From Pelobates cultripes (lineage: Eukaryota; Chordata; Amphibia; Anura; Pelobatidae): DNA of 64,000 nt. The stretch spans positions 199,038,607-199,102,606 of the forward strand of contig OW240912.1 of assembly GCA_933207985.1 (NCBI GenBank), read 5' to 3'. The position numbers and the translations under genes were made by a program. The notes beneath the pieces were generated by a model. It saw only the letters and a list, made by a program, of their open reading frames with translations. It was not told where the DNA came from and did not search any database. Shown here in pieces: positions 58,920 to 64,000 of this stretch. How positions within the stretch are numbered: the stretch's first letter is position 1; each line of letters starts with the position of its first letter.

Positions 58920-60395
58920 TTTTTTTTTTTTTTTTTTAATTCTTTATTATTACATTGTGCTTGCGTTTACATACATGCGTACTCTGCCACAACAGCAGGA
59001 GTCATAATTTCAAGCGGTTCAGTTGGTGTAACATTATGGCATTTGAGGTTTGCGCACATTTTTATTTTTAGTATAAGACAAAAGGTGAAAGGGTGTGTGT
59101 CAGCAGGAGTGGTGTGTGTGGGTAACAGTTGTAGTTTTCAAGGTTACAGGGTGCTGTATTACAGGTGTTCGTGTGGTGTTGTGCCAGGATGTCTCCTACT
59201 ATGGGTGGTCAAGAGAGCTGTGTGATGGTTGTGTTCAGGTGCATTATGTCCCCGGGCTCGTGGCGGTTCGTGGTGCCGGGTGGCCCAACTCACTGAGGTT
59301 GAGTATGATAAAGTTGCTCAGCATGTCTTATGTGAGCGGGTCTTGTGTCAAGATATCTTGGTCAGGCTGTGGGTGAACGTGCGTTCAATGTTGGTGGACT
59401 GGGCACCCGTGTGTCTAGGGTTTCGCAGTGACATATGTCGCACAAGGCAATAACAATATGGCAATTATATACATAAGAGAGGAGGAAAAAAAATAAAAAA
59501 AATAAAAAATTTAACTTTTAAGAAGAAACATTCTAAAGGAAAACCATAAGTCTTCCGTGGCTGGAGCAGTCATTTACACCGTCCCGTCTCCAGGGACTTT
59601 GTGTGGTTCTAAGAGTGCTTTCTAGCCGTTGTGATTCAGGTGGCCCGGTTTGTCGGTGTCATGTTTCTCGGGGTGAATGGTACAGTGTTGTCTGGATCCC
59701 ATCTCTGTGCAGTGGTCTCTGCTGTGTCGTTTCTTGCCGATAGACCCATCTTGGTGAGCACCACAGGTACTTCTGTGGGAGTGGAAACTCCGTGCGTGGT
59801 CCCATTGTGAGTGATTAGCAGGGATCGAGGTGCACCCCAGCGGTATGGCACCCCTGCGGCGCGCAGTTGGTTTGTAAAGTGGGACAGTGTTCGGCGCCAC
59901 TGAAGGGTGGTTCTGGTTAAGTCCTGGAAAAATAACAGCTGTGCGTTTTCAAAGGTCAAGGGGGTTTTGTCCCGTACTGCCGACATGATGTTGTTTTTGT
60001 CCTGTGTGGTGGCACAGCGTAAGATAACATCCCTGGGAGTTGTGTTGGGCATAGTTTTCGAGGGTGGGAGCCTGTAGAGCCCATCAAGGAGCCTCTTCCT
60101 AGCTGTTGCTGGCGGTAGAATGGTGGTCAGAAGCCTTCTCACATAGTGAGGCAGTTCATCAGGTGTTCATCGGGGTGTATCCCTCGTATTTTAACGTGAT
60201 TGCGCCGAGCTCGGTCTTCGTGGGTCGACAGTTGTAGGGAGAGTCCCATTTGGGTAGTCTGCATTTGTTGTATTGCTTCTTTTACTTGTGTGATGTCTGT
60301 TTGAATGTTCACGATGCTCTCCTCTGTCACCCTTACTCTTTCAGTTACTTTTTGTACTTCCCCTTTAAGTAGGCCCACACTGATAAATAAGGCTG
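58920..60395 (-). mobile_element. ORF1-only L1-type element (HAL1-like), - strand
   Basis: T-run at 58920-58937 with TTAATTCTTTATTATT marks a poly(A) 3' end on the - strand. About 700 bp of non-coding 3' UTR follows, then ORF1-type coding sequence (59636-60378). No ORF2 lies between ORF1 and the tail. It interrupts the + strand ORF2 fragment that stops at 58919. The 3' UTR words recur at 38905-39120. Confidence 0.72.
59636..60378 (-). pseudogene. L1-type ORF1 protein, frameshifted and 5' truncated
   Basis: 60139-60378 reads a coiled-coil segment (VTEESIVNIQTDITQVKEAI) ending EDRARRNHVKIRGI, the coiled-coil/RRM junction. After a frame change 59636-60142 continues with RLPPSKTMPNTTPRDVILR, FENAQLLFFQDLT, then LRAAGVPYRWGAPRSLLI, the RRM and C-terminal domain. 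The N-terminal part of the coiled coil is missing. Related in kind to the ORF1s at 46.7-47.9 kb but divergent. Confidence 0.85.
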
Positions 60396-60709
60396 GTGGA
60401 AGAGGCTTTTGACTTCAGAATACCCCTATTCCTCCTCCCCCCCTTCTTTTTTTTCACTCCTCTCTCTTTGCTCCCTTTCCTTACATGTTCTCTCTCGTGT
60501 ATAAGTTCTGCTGTTCTTCTATATTTCTCTCTCCCTTTCTCTGAAATAGTTTCTCTGCTGCTAGAACTGTGTTAGGCATCTATATGGTGTGAGCTACACC
60601 CTGTTATATATGGTGCTATTTTTGCACTTACAACTTTAATGACCGCTACCAGACCTTTTGCAAAGCTGAGCCCGGAGACCTTCAAAAATTGGATTGAGCA
60701 AAGATTGTT

Positions 60710-61336
60710 ATGATCCTCCAATTGAGTGTAGTGGTTGTGGAGACAGGCTCAGGCACTGAGGGTAGTGGTGTTGTGGAGACAGGTTCAGGCACCGAGTGTA
60801 GTGGTATTCTGGAGACAGGCTTGGAGACTACGGTGAGGCGTAATAGAAAACAGTTGTTGTTCGAGGATTCTATCATAAGAGGTGTGGAGCTGGACAATAG
60901 TGGTCTTGTGAGATGTCTTTCCGGAGCTACTGCTCACAGAGACAGGAGACATATTGTTAAGCGAGCAAAGCAGGAAGGGGAATTGGATGTACTTGTCCAT
61001 CTAGGGACAAATTACTTGGCTTGCAATGAGGTTTCAGAGGTAAACAGAAGTTTTTTGTGTTTTTGCCAATGATATATGGCAGGTTGCTTCCATACTGTCA
61101 TTTTTTGAAGTTCTGCCTGTTCATAAGACTCAGAACGACAGGCGGATGCGTATTAGGGACTTTAACTTGTGGCTTGGTAAATGGTGTCGGGAGCAAGGAT
61201 TTGGCTTCATTTCTCATGGTAGCTCTGTTTGGAATAGAAATATACTGTACAAAAAAGATGGTTTCATCTTTCTCAAAAGGGAACACATGTTCTCAGTGAG
61301 CAGTTCAGAGGAAGGTGCCTGTAGCAAGTTTGTTTA
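60710..61336 (+). pseudogene. CR1 ORF1-like (SGNH esterase-type) remnant
   Basis: 60710-61072 shows a short internal repeat (ETGSGTE three times), then LLFEDSIIRGVE where the block-I serine of SGNH hydrolases follows aspartate, and later LDVLVHLGTNYLA, the block-III GTN motif. A frame change precedes 61146-61337, RMRIRDFNLWLGKWCREQGF. CR1 ORF1s of this type carry an esterase-like domain. Confidence 0.75.
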
Positions 61337-62019
61337 AAAATGTTAAGCTTAGAGTTATGTCTACAAATATTCGCAGTTTAGGGAATAAGACCCATGAACT
61401 TGTGACAATAATGGCAACTGATGTAGATTTAGTCGCTGTTACTGAGACATGGTATAATGAGAAAAATGACTGGGACATAGCAATACCAGGGTACACTTTA
61501 TATAGAATATACAGGGAATGCAAGAAAGAGGGAGGGGTGGTCCTGTATCTGAAGGATAGCATAAAATCTATCCTAATAAAAGTTATGTTAGAATTTGGTA
61601 ATCACACAGTAACTCATGTAGGTGTGATTTATAGGCCCCCAGGACAAATAGAAGAGTTAGATAATCTACTATCTGAGGAAATAGCTACAATTACAATGAA
61701 GGGGGAAGTTATCATCATGGGTGACTTTAATCTTCCTGATGTGAACTGGAAAACCAAAATAGCTGCTTGTGCCAGGAGCACACATATTCTAAACACCCTA
61801 TTGGGATTGTCTCTAAAACAAGTCGTTGAGGAGCCAACTCGTAAAGAGGCCATACTAGATTTAGAGTTAACAGATGGAGGTTTGGCATCAGATATTACTG
61901 TAGGTGAAAGTTTAGGATCCAGTGATCATCAGTCAGTATGGTTTAATATAAGAACAGTGACTGAGTCACACCACACAAAAACAAATGTTTTAGACTTTAG
62001 AAAAACAGACTTTTCCTAA
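61315..62019 (+). pseudogene. CR1 ORF2 endonuclease domain
   Basis: Continuous frame of about 234 residues from 61315. It contains STNIRSLGNKTHEL, VDLVAVTETW (catalytic glutamate), GGVVLYLKD, GVIYRPPGQ, IIMGDFNLPDVNW (D and N) and SLGSSDHQSVWF (D and H). The frame stops at 62019 and the linker and RT continue in other frames. It is the best-preserved LINE domain in this stretch. Confidence 0.92.
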
Positions 62020-62519
62020 AATTAGAATATGTGTAAAGGGGTCATTATCAGACTGGAGCAATTTAAATGGAGTCCAAGTGAAATGGGATTATTTAAAAGT
62101 TGCACTGCTGATGGCAACAGAAAATTGAATTGGGCTTGTCAGTGAAAGCACAAAATTCAAGAAACCACTGTGGTACTCCTCAGATGTGGCCAAAATAGTA
62201 AAAAATAAAATGGTAGCATTTAGTAATTATAAAAAAAAAACCAGAGTGAGGAAGATAGACAGATCTATAAGATTAGGCAGAAAGAGGCTAAGCACGTTGT
62301 AAGAGCTTCCAAATCACACCAGAAGAGAAAATAGGACAGTCAGTAAAAAAAAGGGGGGAAACCATTTTTTAGGAAAAAGAAAGTAAAACAAGGATTAGTT
62401 AGATTAAAAACAAAAGAAGGAAGGTATGTAGAAGAGGAAAAGGGTCTAGCTGACTGCCTCAATGAATATTTTTGTTCAGTATTTACAGATGAAAATGAAG
62501 GAAAGGGGCCTCAGTTAGA

Positions 62520-63130
62520 AAAAAAAGACAAATGAGTCATTTGTTACATGTGAGTTTACAGAGGAAGAGGTTCTATTTCAACTGTCAAAAGTAAAGACAA
62601 ATAAGTCAATGGGACCTGATGGAATACACCCAAAGTTATTAAAAGAGCTTAGTGGTGTACTAGCAAAGCCATTAACAGAATTATTTAACCAATCATTGTT
62701 AACAGGAGTAGTCCCAGAAGATTGGAAGTTGTGCCCATTCACAAGAAAGGTAGTAGGGAGGTAGTAGGAAGGAGTCGGGCAACTATAGGCCAGTAAGCCT
62801 TACTTCAGTAGTGGGGAAAGTAATGGAAACCATGTTAAAGGATAGGATTGTTGAACATCTAAAATCACATGGATTTCAAGATCAGAGACAACATGGGTTT
62901 ACTTCAGGGAGATCGTGCTAATCATATTGATTTTTTTTGATTGGGTTGCACATAGAAGGCTTATCAATAAATTGCAATCTTTAAGTTTGGATTCCAATAT
63001 TGTTGAATGGGTAAGGCAGTGGCTGAATGACAGGCAGCAGAGGGTTGTATTCAATGGAGTATATTCAAAGCATGGGCTTTTTACCAGTGGTGATCTGTAC
63101 TTGGACCCATTCGCTTTAATATTTTTATAG
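62520..63130 (+). pseudogene. CR1 reverse transcriptase remnant
   Basis: Across frames: KTNKSMGPDGIHPKLLKEL (near 62595), then SRQLxASKPYFSS-like words and, at 62915-63130, RRLINKLQSLSLDSNIVEWV and WLNDRQQRVVFNGVYS. The catalytic palm motif region is deleted between about 62930 and 62940, where a FIDFFDWVAH-type join is seen. Non-functional. Confidence 0.75.
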
Positions 63131-63231
63131 TGATATTGCAAAAGGTCCTGATAATACTAAGATATGTAACAGGGTTGATGTTCCAGGAGGGACAAGTCAA
63201 ACGGCAAATGATTTAGGTAAACTAGAAAAAA

Positions 63232-63271
63232 AACATATTTTATTCCAGATGTTTGGTCCTTAAGGGGTTAA
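63232..63271. repeat. Half copy of the TTAACCCCTTAA MITE
   Basis: TTTATTCCAGATGTTTGGTC then CTTAAGGGGTTAA is the inverted match of the left half of 49181-49260. Confidence 0.6.
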
Positions 63272-63410
63272 GCATGCGTGGGATAGGCATAAGGCTATCC
63301 TAACTATAAGATAAGGCCAGGGACTAATGAAAGTATTTAGAAAATTGGGGAGACTAGATGGGCCGAATGGTTCTTATCTGCCGTCACATTCTATGTTTCT
63401 ATGTTTACAA

Positions 63411-63810
63411 TTTATGGGTTGAAGAATAGGCCTAACTGGGTCTGGTATTATAAGTGATATTGTTATTTGAACCTAAGGGTATCTCAACAAGCTAACACAG
63501 ACCAGCTGCTCTCCATTGACAATTGTAATCCTAATTACATTTATTACATTTATGACATTTATGACCCAAAGAGTTAGATACACCTAACTACCTGACCACA
63601 TTTGCTAGAGGTTATGCAAGCATTACATGTCCTAAACTAGCTTGAGAATTGTTCAGGCATTATCACACCTTTATAATGGTCACCTTGCTCACTTTTTCCC
63701 TTGTTTGAAATGGGATTACCTAATATATCCACTGACAACTGTAACTTTGTTTTCAATGTCATTGTTATCTTTCTCATTATCTTGAATAAAAGAGATTGTT
63801 TTAAAAAAAA
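63411..63810 (+). mobile_element. L1-type 3' UTR and tail
   Basis: Non-coding, ending TTGAATAAAAGAGATTGTTT and an A-run, the same style as the 3' ends at 21130 and 26262. It could be the remaining 3' end of the + strand L1 at 57411-58919, separated by the two nested insertions; this link is inference. Confidence 0.5.
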
Positions 63811-64000
63811 TGTGATGTGATGAGATGAGAAACCACCACAGGTATAAAATATAAATGACAATATAAAATTATAATTTTATATATGTTTTTTTTATGCATG
63901 CTAAGAGCTCCTGAGAGATATCATATATGTACATGCTATTTTAGCACTATTACAAGAAATATAAGCACTAAAATTTCTCTGAGTCTCATGGGAAGAAAAC
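63811..64000. other. Unassigned
   Basis: AT-rich, nothing recognised. Confidence 0.4.

Larger units (their letters stand above)
60396..63410 (+). mobile_element. CR1-like LINE, + strand
   Basis: Contains an ORF1-like esterase-type region, an APE endonuclease, decayed RT and a 3' end GGGCCGAATGGTTCTTATCT followed by TTCTATGTTTCTATG repeats (63388-63407), the short-word tail typical of CR1/L2 elements. Interrupted frames throughout. The 5' boundary is estimated. Confidence 0.85.

Noticed and set aside
41487..64000. Later GALE exons on the + strand
   Set aside because: Looked for the peptide region following NFHNAVRG in all + frames and saw none.

Overview
This window is vertebrate nuclear DNA from a transposon-rich genome, most likely a frog or toad (inference). 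The repeat mix points that way: a DIRS retrotransposon, several Tx1/L1-type LINEs, CR1 and L2 LINEs, hAT and Tc1 elements, and TTAA-flanked MITEs of the anuran type. No prokaryotic genes are present, and almost every long open frame is either a decayed mobile-element protein or a tandem repeat that happens to lack stops.

Only two host-gene pieces can be supported. The first coding exon of GALE (UDP-glucose 4-epimerase) lies on the + strand at 41354-41486, with clean splice sites. A plausible promoter and 5' non-coding exon lie about 9.5 kb upstream (31540-31865). A VAV-family exon from the calponin-homology domain lies on the - strand at 51333-51449, with acceptor, donor and a 117-nt open frame. 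The two exons face each other across a 100-N gap (47242-47341) that joins two different L1 copies, so their linkage may be an assembly artefact. No further GALE or VAV exons were found.

Layout: 1-975 holds a MITE fragment, an (AC)n tract and a GC-rich palindromic hAT-like end. 976-2040 is a 26-bp minisatellite. 2515-8230 is a decayed DIRS element (gag, RT, RNase H, methyltransferase, tyrosine recombinase) split by an L1-like insertion at 4280-6060. 9294-11145 is a hAT-like element full of an 18-bp-type minisatellite. 11840-17045 is an endogenous retrovirus on the - strand with a 363-bp LTR, a tRNA-Gly-type primer site, gag/pro/env remnants and most of pol deleted. 17.4-23 kb holds LTR-like pieces, MITEs, an L1-like non-autonomous copy and an L1 ORF2 fragment. 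23253-26285 is a second L1-like non-autonomous copy carrying hAT copy B. 26.4-31.5 kb is mostly unassigned, with a hammerhead-like motif at 27897-27945 and MITEs. 33.85-38.6 kb is an L2 LINE containing hAT copy C and two MITEs.

Downstream of the GALE exon come an L1 on the - strand (42.1-47.2 kb), the gap and a second L1 5' end (47342-48052), then MITEs and the VAV exon. After that comes a stack of nested elements: an L1 on - (52.1-57.4 kb) split by a Tc1 element (55169-56801), an L1 fragment on + (57.4-58.9 kb), an ORF1-only L1-type element on - (58.9-60.4 kb), a CR1 LINE on + (60.4-63.4 kb) and an L1-type 3' tail. Insertion order can be read from who interrupts whom. Several insertions carry intact target-site duplications, and one has its empty site preserved elsewhere in the window.
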